DNA of 64,000 nucleotides from Trematomus loennbergii (taxonomy: Eukaryota; Chordata; Actinopteri; Perciformes; Nototheniidae): assembly GCA_012861695.1 (NCBI GenBank), contig JAAOOA010000195.1, positions 455,452 through 519,451 on the forward strand. The letters are read 5' to 3'. Made by a program: the position numbers and the translations under genes. The notes under the pieces are model-generated. The model searched no databases. It had not been told where the DNA came from and saw only the letters and a list, made by a program, of their open reading frames with translations. This document shows, piece after piece, positions 44,999 to 55,572 of this stretch. The first letter of the stretch is position 1; every line of letters begins with the position of its first letter.

Positions 44999-45380
44999 AG
45001 GTGGGGTAGGTAAGTTTGAGAAACCAGCTCGAGATCGCTAGAATTTGAAAATACACAACCGGAGAAAATCTGCCACTTCCTTACAGAGCCCCTCCTCCAA
45101 CACACACGAACGCGCACATGACCAATGAGGGCACGAGATAAGTTTGTGCCCCGATGGAAGGCTGACAGGCAGGTAGGCCATCCAGTTATTTTAGCCGGGC
45201 CGGCTAAAATGATTGGTCGTACTTTTTACAGTATTACGGCTTCCACAGATGAACATTTTTTTATGGATTTTTTGTCAAAGCACTTAAGATATTCATTGCT
45301 ATCGGGATGTTAAGAGCATTCCATGGAATATAACAAAAAGTGTATCTCGAGCCGGTTTCTCAAACGTACCTACCCCACCT
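44999..45380. mobile_element. TTAA-flanked MITE, family T1, copy b
   Basis: 382 bp with AGGTGGGGTAGGTAAGTTTG ends, inverted, and TTAA at 44995-44998 and 45381-45384. The TRIM IV intron has the single TTAA (36484-36487) in the same context (TTTGTTTAATAGAGTC). Confidence 0.8.
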
Positions 45381-45668
45381 TTAATAGAGTCAATTATAAA
45401 GATGTTTTCAAATACAGGAAATATGAAAATAAGTATAAGCTAATGCTAGCTTTGACTGTATGCTCTCTAACCTAACTTAACCAGAGTTTACATTGTAGTT
45501 TTATTTTTGGCTGGTGCTAATGTAAATGTTGAGGTTTTTATCTTAACTGACACATTTATATAGTATAATATTTTTTATATGGTAAAATGGATGTAATACA
45601 GTCAGATTCTGATTTTAATCCAACTTTGACTAAATATTTAGTAAGTGATGTGTCTGTAGTGTACTCAC

Positions 45669-45792
45669 CAGTGTTTGCAGAGTCCTGCTGTGTTGTTGAT
45701 AAAAAGCTGCTGGATTCAGTGAGTGTTTCTTCAGAGAAACAGAGACTTGTCTCGGCTGCTGCTCTGCTGTCGCTCAGACAAACATCAACTTT
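45669..45792 (-). other. non-coding first exon of TRIM copy V
   Basis: Paralogue of the exon at 8782, donor AACACTG/GTGAGT. The 5' limit is approximate. Confidence 0.55.
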
Positions 45793-45795
45793 GAT

Positions 45796-45813
45796 TTCTG
45801 GGAAATGGAAACT
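45796..45813 (-). promoter_or_regulatory. composite GAS/ISRE site, TRIM copy V
   Basis: TTCTGGGAA (45796-45804) overlaps GAAATGGAAACT (45802-45813), the same arrangement as copy IV. Confidence 0.65.
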
Positions 45814-46112
45814 CTTCTCTTACAGTGTGGTTCAACCTCTCAGTGGCAGTTTGCCAAGAGGGAGTGAGGAAGAACTATTGAGGCTTGTTATTTAACTTTG
45901 TTGATGATGCATTTTACAGCTGATCCAAGAGGCTTTTCAAATAGTGTATTGAGCATAAGTAGGAATATGTTCTCAATACATAAAGGACATCTCTTTACAC
46001 ATCTGGAGATGTGTAGCTATATTTCACAACACTGTGTTATGGTCTCTGTTTAAGAGCAGCTGGTGAAACATTTCCTCCTCCCTGAACAGTTTGAAAATCG
46101 GTCTTTACTTAA

Positions 46113-47097
46113 AGGACACCTATCATGCTATATTTAAATGATATATTGTAGGGCCATACCTATATAAGGTATATTTATACGTTTCTGTTTTCAAAATACC
46201 AAACAGATCATGCATTTTAGCCATGCATCATTTCGCTCTATTTGCTGTTCTCCAGCCCTGTTTTTGCAGGGGGCTGATTCTGTGAGCTGCAGCTGACCAC
46301 GCCCCCCTGCAGGAGAGGGGAGCGTGCTCTGATCAAGTCAGAAGAGGGGGAGAAAAATAGATCTCCGTCCTCCGTGTTGTATTATATTATTATTTAGAGT
46401 CGTTATTCATTTGTTTTAAAGCTCAATAAATAACAAAGAAGACCTTTGACCGGCACTTTTCTAATTTTGTCCGGAAGATTTCAACTTTAACGACATCTTG
46501 ACCGGCGAAAGAAACCTAACTGAAACTCTGCCGCACGGTCCCCTCGTTCCTTGGAAGAGGCGGAGAGGTGGGTGTTTGTCATCTGCTGGTGGACTAACCG
46601 GAGAGAATTACAGTGCTTGCCTCGACGGAGAGGGATTGCATTGAATTAAAGCAGCAGGAGCAAATGCTTGCCCCGGGGAGGGAGAGAAAAAGCCACAGCG
46701 GAGAATAAACAGAAGGGAAACCATGGTAACCATGCGCGGGAAGTCTTCTTCGCTGCTTTTGTGGCAGACTACAGCGCCACTTACAGGCCTGGCATATGTA
46801 CTACAGCGTCTCCAGCGCTTTCGATCGGCAAGGGCCGGCCGTGGCCCAACCCCACATTCCCCTGATAGTCGGAGAGTTGGCCCAATAGCCGTAGCGCCAC
46901 CGTCCTGACGTCAGTAACGTGTTCAAATCTGGATCAGTTTTTATCAGATCCGTTGCAGCCCCGTTTTTAGAGATTTGGGTATGGAGGAAAATAGAGAGGG
47001 TTGTGTTTTCTGACACTTGGTGAGTTCCCTGGAACACCGGGGACACATATTCATCTATAAAAGACGTACAAAGTGCATTTTGCATGATAGGTCCCCT
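46113..47097. mobile_element. TTAA-flanked DNA transposon (985 bp)
   Basis: The ends are AGGACACCTATCATGC and, inverted, AGGGGACCTATCATGC. TTAA lies at 46109-46112 and 47098-47101. The empty counterpart is GTACTTAAGTGCC at 38688-38691. Short frames inside are not transposase. The related end sequence at 54849 suggests one family (CCTATYAT ends). Confidence 0.75.
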
Positions 47098-47394
47098 TTA
47101 AGTGCCTTTTTTTGCTACTTTTACTACTACATTTAATGAATACCTTTAGTTACTTCACAAATTGATTTACTGTTAGTTGCATTCATAATGGATGCAACTC
47201 CATGGGAATACATTGAAATCACAGCCAAATAATGTCACTTTAAATCCTGTGGGCCTTCGACAAGATAAACACGCTGAACCTGAACACACCATACAACTCC
47301 GTCATGCAGTACCACAGGTTACCAAGCATTCCTCTTCATTTATATACGCATATATTGGATATAAGTCAAAGGAACAGTTTACCCAAAACTGGGC

Positions 47395-47475
47395 TAGTGA
47401 ATTGTCCGACCGGCCCACTTCGGTACTGGCCCACCGGGAAAACTCCCGGTATTCCCAATGGCCAGTCCGCCCCTG
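47395..47475 (-). mobile_element. hAT-like end fragment
   Basis: In reverse complement it starts CAGGGGCGGACTGGCCAT, a terminal sequence I associate with fish hAT elements, followed by GGGAGTTTTCCCGG. The other end is missing. Confidence 0.35.
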
Positions 47476-48049
47476 CTAGGACTACAGGTAGCCTGGACAG
47501 GTGAGTAACATTAAGAATTTACGTATTTTCGGGTAAGTTCGAATTCTGAGAAAGAATAAAAATCTTACAAAAATCAAAATATGAAAAAATAATCCAATTA
47601 GGAGGAAAATTATGAAAAAAAGTCTAATTCTGTGAAAAAGTTAGAATTCCGAGAACATTTTGAAATTGTTGTAATTCTGAGGAACTAATCATTCTGAAAA
47701 AAAGCTGAAAACATTTTGAATAGTCCAGCCCATCTCTTCTTTTATTCTTTTTCTTAATAAAGCAGCTAAATGAAGTTATTACAGCGACAGAATTAATACA
47801 GTTGGCAAATAATAATGATAGATAATATTTAAATGCATAACATTGATAAGAGTGAAACCAGGATTAAAATAGGTCCCAAGCTCTCAAAAGAAATGCAAAA
47901 TATACAATTTACCTACACTGCCTTATGGGCCTTTTTCTCATTTACACAATAAATATGTCTTCATAATATTGAGGTAGATCAGATTTGTTTTGGTGACTGA
48001 ACCGACTCGTTTAGGAGCATTTGAGTCTCAATGGTTTCAAAATGTTTAA

Positions 48050-48877
48050 AGGGCCCATGTCATGGCCATTTCCACTGATCATAATTCCATTGTTGAGGTC
48101 TACTAGAATAGATTTATATTGTGCATTTTTCCAAACTCACATTGGTTTCTCATACAGCATCTCTGTAAACTACATGTATTCACTGAATTTCACTCTCTGC
48201 CTTTAACGGCTCGTTGTAGCTCCAATAGCTCCAGCCCCCACCCTCCCTGTGAGCACAGTGTGCTCTGATTGGTCGGGACGTTGTGAATCGCGCTGAGCTC
48301 CGTGGAGGTGTTGTTTCCTTGTTAGCAATACACAGCCAAACACAGCCAAACTCATCCTGAGCACACACAAACTCACAGCCGGAGTAAAAACAATAAGTGT
48401 GGCTTGATATTGAGTAAGAAAAAGGTTGATAAACGCTGTGAGAATGGGTCTGCAGAGAGAATTTCGCCGCGATCCCAACTGTCTGTTATCAGCCTGCACA
48501 GGGAGGAGAAATCAAGCTCCCTGCTCCCTGCACACAGATGTGTGTGTGAGGAAGTCCGTGGATTGGTCAATTTGGACCAATCAGCGGGGGCTTAACGTAA
48601 CGGCTCCGCGGACGTAACGTAACGGCTCCACGGATTGGTCCATTTCGTTCCGGGTACGGCTTGACATCATGCCGTACCCGGAACAAAATGGAAGAATCAA
48701 ATGGGCAATGACGTATCTCCAACAAGGCGTTTTGGGGAGGTATTTTCTGTGTTAGAGTTTTACTCGCTACAGGGTGTACTTTGAGGGTTTGTGACTCTGC
48801 AGACCGTTTACATGCATAAAAACCTTCATAACACACAAGGGGACGGGTAATAACCGGAAAAGCATGACATGGGCCCT
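48050..48877. mobile_element. TTAA-flanked DNA transposon (828 bp)
   Basis: Inverted ends AGGGCCCATGTCATG; TTAA at 48046-48049 and 48878-48881. Empty sites are in the A1 intron (19711-19714) and the A3 flank (54169-54172), in the context AATGTTTAATATATATAC. A hairpin with 21-base arms (one mismatch) lies at 48640-48691. No coding capacity seen. Confidence 0.8.
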
Positions 48878-49256
48878 TTAATATATATACAAGCTAATAA
48901 TAATGAAGCCTCTGTGCTCTAAATGTTTCCAGGTATGCCTTCAGTAGGAACAATATGCCCACCATGGTGCCGATCCCCAACGCCAACGTAGAGTTCGGCA
49001 CGGCCAATCAGATGAGCAGGAACGACATCAGCAGACTGAACACGCTGTACACATGTTGAAAGGTAAGAAAACACACGCTGGGTTCCCTTCATTCATCTGT
49101 TTTCAGGGCAAAGGAAAGTGTGTTTGTCGCCTTTAACGTGTTTCTTCTGTTCCAACAGGTGGTGAAGAAACCCTGAGGACATGGGGCCAATTTACACATC
49201 AAACCTGCTCTTTATAACACAGTCTGAGAAAGTGTGTTGATAATAAATCTTCTAAC

Positions 49257-49478
49257 AGAATTACACTTTTGGTCAGATTTCAATTTCCCCCTAATAAATT
49301 CAGACATACATTAAACACAAAAATCTCAATAAATATTTGATTTCACATGTGGCCCTGATCTTCCTGCATTTGCATCAAATTGAAATTCTCTAGTTATGTA
49401 TATTAACTCAGATTCTGCAACTATTGGACTTTTACAAACACGAACTCAATGGGATCCGATTGCTCTTTTTCCACTTAA
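49257..49478. repeat. duplicated flank (shared with 61560-61720)
   Basis: The stretch CATGTGGCCCTGATCTTCCT to CTTTTTCCACTTAA also occurs at 61574-61723, where no transposon follows. Confidence 0.55.
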
Positions 49479-49860
49479 AGGTGGGGTAGGTAATTTTGGA
49501 AAAACCAGCTCGAGTGCGCTAGAATTTGAAAATACACAACTGGAAAAAATCTGCCACTTCCTTACAGAGCCCCTCCTCCAACACACACGAACGCGCACAT
49601 GACCAATGAGGGCACGAGATAAGTTTGTGCACGAGATGGAAGGCTGACAGGCAGGTAGGCCATCCAGTTATTTTAGCCGGGCCGACTTAAATGATTGTCG
49701 TGCTTTTTACAACACCACGGCTTCCACAGATGAACATTTTTTATGGATTTTTTGTCAAAGCACTTAAGATATTCATTGCTATCGGGATGTTAAGAGCATT
49801 CCATGGAATATAACAAAAAGTGTATCTCGAGCCGGTTTCTCAAACTTACCTACCCCACCT
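49479..49860. mobile_element. TTAA-flanked MITE, family T1, copy c
   Basis: 382 bp, same ends as copies a and b; TTAA at 49475-49478 and 49861-49864. The empty site is TTCCACTTAACAAAA at 61720-61723. Confidence 0.8.
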
Positions 49861-49864
49861 TTAA

Positions 49865-51391
49865 CAAAATATATTTTATGTAAGTAAACTATAGAAACAC
49901 TCAGTTTCAAGTTCACAGAAAATATCACAGAACATCTGTATTGGAAAATCTATCATCAATTATATTCCCATTTGCTAACAGTTCCTTTGGTAAGAAATAG
50001 TGTTTAATATAAATCAATGACTTGAAAGAGTTCTGAGTACTTCTACTTTTACTCAAGTACAAGATCTAAGTATTACACACCAGACACTGCCTTACACTGT
50101 AATGCTGCCATACATACATGCATATTGAGAAGGAAAGATTGTTACACCCACTCTCATACATATTGTATTCACCTGTACATTTAAAGAAGTGCCCTTGTGA
50201 GAGTGTACAAGTGTTTTAAGTTCAAAGAGAAGGGGCACAAGTTAAGAGGTTGATGGTTAATGTCGGGAGCCATTTTTCTTTGTCGGGGAGTGAGTGACCC
50301 ACACAAAGTGTGTGATCACAATTTTATGTTTATATTTAATATCATTTTAGAAACCTGTTTAACAATGGACAGCAGGGGGCAGTAGATGGCAGGGTAGCAC
50401 TGCCGTAAAGGTTTTTTTTATGATTTGCGTCTGCCGTAAACGGACTGATGTGGAGACGGAGCTGCCGTTGGCTTGCCATTGATTCTGGCAAGACCCGCCA
50501 AACGAGCAGCAAAGAATTTGGTTGTTCATCATTTCTCCTGTTTTGCAGGTCAGTTGTGTGTACATATTGTCACAAGTGTTATTAATATCCACGGTAGTCG
50601 TGTTGTGTCACGATGTCCTAGTGTTTGAATTGGTGTTGGACATTGTTTATTGTCTTCAATGCCGCGTAGAAGACTGCCTCATTGCTCTGTGTAATGGCGG
50701 TCGCTATTTTAATGTAGCATAACTGAGCTCTCTGATCAAAGTGAATGCAAGTAAATGTAATTGTTTACAGCTCCTGTACATTTTGTGCTTATATATTTTC
50801 TGGGTTTATATCCTAAGTATTTTGTGTGTGTGTTATGTATTATCTGTATGTGTTCTATGGTCAGAGTTAATACATACATGCTTGTTGGATGCTAATGCTA
50901 GCACAGATTACCTTTAAAGACCTGGAAGGTATTTAAAAGGGTTTGATTACAAAATCGATATCTGAATAGAGAAATTCTTATTTTAAGTCATGGTGTTTAT
51001 TTCAAATATATTGAAGACAGAAAATGGCATTAACAATTGTGTGTGTGTTGTGTCAAATGGTTAAGGGCATAACAATTGTGTGTGTGCCAAATGAATAATA
51101 AATTCTGGCAAGACCCGCCAAACGAGCAGCAAATAATTTGGTTGTTCATAATTTCTCCTGTTTTGCAGGAATATTATCTGTTATCGCGCCCTGCATAGCG
51201 GGGCCTGTTACACACAGATAAGGAGCCCTACTAATGTTATTTATTATTATAATAATATACATAATTTGCTTTTTACTTCTCATTTAAATTGTGTTGTGTG
51301 TATTTATATGCATTGACTTCGTTCCTCACTGCTAGATCCTGTGATTATATTATTTATACTTATATTATATTGTATTCCTGTCCTCCTGCAG
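49865..51391. other. unassigned sequence with a direct repeat
   Basis: It starts with sequence shared with 61735-61900. A 66-base direct repeat (ATTCTGGCAAGACCCGCCAA to CTCCTGTTTTGCAGG) occurs at 50481-50548 and 51104-51171. No gene is supported in between. Confidence 0.4.
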
Positions 51392-51544
51392 TTCGCACAG
51401 ATAAGGAACCCCTCGTTATGGATGACATTGCGTACGACAGTGAGAGCGAGAGGAACGCTGACTCCTGCACCTCCGCCAGCTGCATGTGGGCGAAATCTGC
51501 AGATGGGAAGATCTACGTGCCGTATGTCATCGCCTCGCACTACG
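51392..51544 (+). pseudogene. isolated astacin exon (propeptide end and start of mature domain)
   Basis: Between CCTCCTGCAG and TACG/GTACGAG, the frame reads EPLVMDDIAYDSESERNADS then CTSASCMWAKSADGK and IYVPYVIASHY. This matches the hatching-enzyme pattern: propeptide end, then the N-terminal 'NADPCT...CMWPK...VPY' of the mature protease with its first two cysteines. No signal peptide exon or following catalytic exons are adjacent. A transposon-rich stretch follows. It is probably an orphan exon of the same ancestral gene as A1-A3. Confidence 0.75.
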
Positions 51545-51742
51545 GTACGAGACTAAATCAAGTTTTATCTGCAAAGGAGAAGCAGAGGTGGGAAGTAACT
51601 AAGTAGATTTACTCAAGTACTGTACTTAAGCACCATTTTGAGGTACTTGTACTTTAGTATTTCCATTGTTGCTACTTTGTCCTTCTACTCCACTACAGTT
51701 CAGAGGTAAATGGTGTACTTTTACTCCTCTACATGTATTTAA

Positions 51743-51837
51743 AGGTGGGGTAGGTAATTTTGGAGAAACCAGCTCGAGTGCGCTAGAATTTAAAAATACA
51801 CAACCGGAAGAAATCTGCCACTTCCTTACAGAGCCCC
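51743..51837. mobile_element. truncated T1 MITE, copy d
   Basis: The first 95 bases of family T1, preceded by TTAA. At 51837 it switches to sequence of the duplicated block (CTCAGTCAGTCAGACAG), as at 10838. Confidence 0.65.
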
Positions 51838-51885
51838 TCACTCAGTCAGTCAGACAGTCAGTAAGGCATCTATCAACAGACTTTA

Positions 51886-52165
51886 ACCCAAGCCTGTTTT
51901 TCAGGTCTCAGGCTCGAAAATGACATTCCAGAACAAATGACCATATCTTCCCTTCTAAAAGGGTTAAATTAATAATCTTTTTCTCAAAGTAATGATAAAC
52001 CTGTGAGTTGGATGTAGAAAAGTCAGAATCAATATAGATGTTTTTTATTTTAAAGAAAATTCAGATTGAACATAGAAAAAAAACTGTAAATTATAGTGTC
52101 CGTCCAAAGATTATTTTTTACTTATAGTGAAAACTACCCTTGGATGATGGTAAGGTAGACTAAAA
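51886..52165. mobile_element. truncated relative of the 6985-8116 transposon
   Basis: It matches about 270 bases of the left part of that element (CAGGCTCGAAAATGACAT, then AAACTGTAAATTATAGTGTC). The right part is replaced by a hAT-like sequence. Confidence 0.55.
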
Positions 52166-52975
52166 GCAGTGTTTCCCACAGATCTGAAATATACTTGCGG
52201 GGGTGGTGGTAGCGGGGGGTGGGGGGGGGGTTGAGGTGACGTGCAACAACATTAACCTTTCTGTTGGTCGCTTGTTAGCAGACCCTTCACGCGATGGCAG
52301 AGTGAACAGGTACAGGCAGGGCCCATAGTGAAAGCCCTATAGTTTAAATATACTACCCACAAATACACATATGGACATGGGTTACTATTTAAAAAAAATT
52401 GTAATGTATTTAGGAACCTATCATGTGATTTTAAGTGGGGGTAGACTCAAATCCTCTGGGGGGTCCGGGGGCATGCTCCCCCGGTAAGATTTTAATTTAA
52501 TTTTGGAGTTAAATGCATCTGGTGCATTTTGAGAGGAAAATAAAGAGACTAGATTTATGGAAACACCCATATGAAACAGAACTGTATACATTTCAATAAT
52601 CATGAAATCATGGCCATAACCAATAACATACCATTTCCAATATGAAAAAACAATGAAACTTGTTAATTTCTTTATTTTTGGTTCATTTTAGTTGTGAGTG
52701 TGTCTGTGCTCCTGAACCAGCCTCTCCTGTCTCCCTCCTCTCCTCCCTTCTCTTTGAGGCAGCAGCAAAGACTAGTTTTAGCTCTCGACAAGTTTTAAAA
52801 GTGTATCTTACCTTTTTTCCCCTAGTTAACTTTATAAAAAATGTTTTTAATTCATGCATATGTTACTATATCACTCCCCCTCAAATGGAAATAAGTGTTT
52901 ACATAAATGGTGACCAAACCGTTGAGACCCACTGAGAACTTAGACTAAGTTATATCTAAACACTCAGAGAGTCCT
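52166..52975 (+). mobile_element. hAT-like element, left part
   Basis: It begins CAGTGTTTCCCACAGATCTG, a typical fish hAT terminus, and contains the GGGGGCATGCTCCCCCGG hairpin common in such elements. The inverted right end (expected TGTGGGAAACACTG) is not seen. The right limit is approximate. Confidence 0.5.
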
Positions 52976-53147
52976 TTACCTCACCTGAGCTGAGGTTATC
53001 CCGAGCTTGAATGACACACAGAGACCAATCAAGGGCTCTGATTTATGATCTGTATGACAGTGGCCATGTCGGCAGGCCACATCATGTAGACAGCCAGTCA
53101 CCCTGTGTGAGGCAGGCCACTTAACAGGCCAGGCCATCGGAAGCCTC

Positions 53148-53825
53148 TGAATCTTCAGTCGTCTCTTCTGGATCATCTGCTGAATTTCAGCCTCTGTCTT
53201 CCCCAGCTCAGCCTTCTTCCTTCATATCCTTTCCTTCATATCCTTCTTTCAGAGGAACAACAGTACTCATTCAGTACTCATTTTCATTCCTCAACACTAT
53301 CGTCCAGTAACCATTCTGAGGAGACCCTGTGATGAGTCCCTTCCTGTTGATCGACTCTCTGACCACTCCTAAATCCCACCCAGTCTTCCTTTAACCTGAA
53401 CCTCATAATAAAATCTTCCTGAAGAGAAACTCTGCTTTGCTAAAACACAAGGACACTTATCAAATCTCTCTGGATTGTTTGGGAGATTCTTCTTCACATC
53501 ACTGTCTTTCACTTGTTTTCCATCATCAGACAGGATGAGCCATGGATGTGCTGTATCAGGATCAAGAGTCACCTCCACCTCATACTGCTGGACCCTCTTC
53601 AGCTCCACCTCAAGCAGCTTCTTCATCTGTTTACTGAGCGTCTCCTCCAGCTGAGTCACAGCTCTCCTCACAGTCCCCTCATATGAAGGTGGACGGACCC
53701 TGACTTCTGTCCAGTTCTTGGTGGGTGGAGCAGCGTTCAGGGACGTGAAGCTTTGGAGGAGGTGGAGCTGGTCTTCAGAGCGTGAGAGCTGCTCCACCTC
53801 AGAGCTTCTCTTCTTCAGCTCTTCT
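53148..53825 (-). pseudogene. TRIM fragment, copy VI, rearranged
   Basis: On the minus strand, 53825-53460 encodes coiled-coil end and PRY (KKRSSEVEQLSRS... NPERFDKC) and 53459-53275 part of SPRY with frameshifts. Then 53262-53148 holds the N-terminal coiled-coil segment (AEIQQMIQKRRLKIQ), which should precede them. RING, B-boxes and the SPRY end are missing. The order shows an internal rearrangement, not simple decay. Confidence 0.8.
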
Positions 53826-53829
53826 TCTT

Positions 53830-54548
53830 AAAAAATGTTGAATAGTCCAACCCATCTCTTCTTTATTCTTTTTCTTAATAAAGCAGCTAAATGAAGTTAT
53901 TACAGCGACGGAATGAATAAACAGTTGGCAAATAATAATGATAGATAATATTTAAATGCATAACATTGATAAGAGTGAAAGCAGGATTAAAATAGGTCCC
54001 AAGCTCTCAAAAGAAATGCAAAATATACAATTTACCTACACTGCCTTATGGGCCTTTTTCTCATTTACACAATAAATATGTCTTCATAATATTGAGATAG
54101 ATCAGATTTGTTTTGGTGACTGAACCGACTCGTTTAGGAGCATTTGAGTCTCAATGGTTTCTAAATGTTTAATATATATACAAGCTAATAATAATGAAGC
54201 CTCTGTGCTCTTAATGTTTCCAGGTATGCCTTCAGCGGGAACAATATGCCCACCATGGTGCCGATCCCCAACGCCAACGTAGAGTTCGGCACGGCCAATC
54301 AGATGAGCAGGAACGACATCAGCAGACTGAACACGCTGTACAATGTTGAAAGGTAAGAAAGCACACGCTGGGTTCCCTTCATTCATCTGTTTTCAGGGCA
54401 AAGGAAAGTGTGTTTGTCGCCTTTACGTGTTTCTTCTGTTCCAACAGGTGGTGAAGAAACCCTGAGGACATGGGGCCATTTTACACATCAAACCTGCTCT
54501 TTATAGCACAGTCTGAGAAAGTGTGTTGATAATAAATCTTCAAACATG
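53830..54548 (+). pseudogene. astacin last exons, copy A3
   Basis: The intron end, last coding exon (from 54224, YAFSGNNMPTM...) and 3' UTR exon (from 54448, AATAAA at 54531) match A1. One base is lost near the end (CTGTACAATGTTGAAAGG), so the C-terminal Cys and stop are replaced by NVER and a few more residues. That Cys forms a disulfide in astacins. The Met-turn exon and everything upstream are missing. Confidence 0.8.
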
Positions 54549-54848
54549 TTCGATGAAGTGTATTTTGTAGTTTGTGCACTTGTTATCACTTTTGTACTTC
54601 AGAAAATGATCCTGATTTTTAAAGTCTACTACCTAAGATTGACGAAAGATGTGAAGAAGAGGTGAAAGATGTGTAAAAGCTGCAGAATCTCTTACGTATA
54701 AACTCAAACTCGTATTAATTTAAGTGTCTGTGTTTCAAATGTCAGCATCAAAACAAACGTAACTTACCAAAAGCACAAAATGGTGCATAAAGGTATATAT
54801 TATGTAATTGGAAAAGCATCATCAATAATTTGTTGATTTTGTATTTAA

Positions 54849-55568
54849 AGGTCCCCTATTATACTGTTTTCATCAATATATTATAGGTCTCAGATATATA
54901 CAGAACCTGTCTCTGATTGGCTGAAACACCAAACAGATCATTGCAGCATCCCATAATCTCCTCCGTTTCAGCCCTGTTTCAAAAGTGCTGATTCTCTGTC
55001 TGTTACTTTAGATGAAAATAAGGAGCCCCTCCCCACGCCCCTCTGAGAGAGATTTGGTGAAAAAGAACACTGGTGCTCTAGGAGGAGATTCAGGTGATAA
55101 GGTGGGGGGGGGGGGGGTTACCTTGGTTGCTGATTGGCTAATGGTTACACAAGCCAAAACATCGTGATGACATCATAAAGTGGCCAAAATCTGATCCGCT
55201 CATTTTCAGACAGGTTTTTATATAAATGGATCAGGACAAAAAGTGAGAGAATCTTTGTTCCTGAAACTTTCAGAGTCTCTTTACACAGAGGGGACACATG
55301 TTGATGAAGAAGAGACATGAAGAAGAGGGGACACATGTTGATGTAGAGGAGACATGAAGAAGAGGGGACACATGTTGATGTAGAGGAGACATGAAGAAGA
55401 GGGGACACATGTTGATGTAGAGGAGACATGAAGAGGGGACACATGTTGATGTAGAAGAGACATGAAGAAGAGGGGACACATGTTGATGTAGAAGAGACAT
55501 GAAGAAGAGGGGACACATGTTGATGTAGAAGAGACATGAACAAGTGGGTTTTGCATAATAGGTCCCCT
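54849..55568. mobile_element. TTAA-flanked DNA transposon (720 bp)
   Basis: The ends are AGGTCCCCTATTAT and, inverted, AGGGGACCTATTAT. TTAA lies at 54845-54848 and 55569-55572. The empty counterpart is at 20382-20385 (TGTATTTAAGTATT). It carries a 37-bp minisatellite near its right end. Confidence 0.8.
55287..55540 (-). repeat. 37-bp minisatellite, seven units
   Basis: Repeats of GGGGACACATGTTGATGTAG plus AGGAGACATGAAGAAGA. GGGG starts lie at 55290, 55327, 55364, 55401, 55435, 55472 and 55509, one unit being 34 bp. Because 37 is not a multiple of three, all minus frames show the same rotating peptide repeats. They are not genes. Confidence 0.9.
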
Positions 55569-55572
55569 TTAA

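Larger units (their letters stand above)
47253..49256 (+). pseudogene. astacin 3' part, copy A2
   Basis: The first exon remnant (47253-47317) has lost its splice acceptor and start through a deletion of about 120 bases, and two codons (of PYDYNS) within. Its donor CACAG/GTTACC remains. The last coding exon (48933-49062) is intact: YAFSRNNMPTM... LNTLYTC and TGA. The 3' UTR exon starts at 49159 with AATAAA at 49242. A TTAA transposon fills the intron. There is no zinc-binding exon. It is a dead duplicate of A1. Confidence 0.8.
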
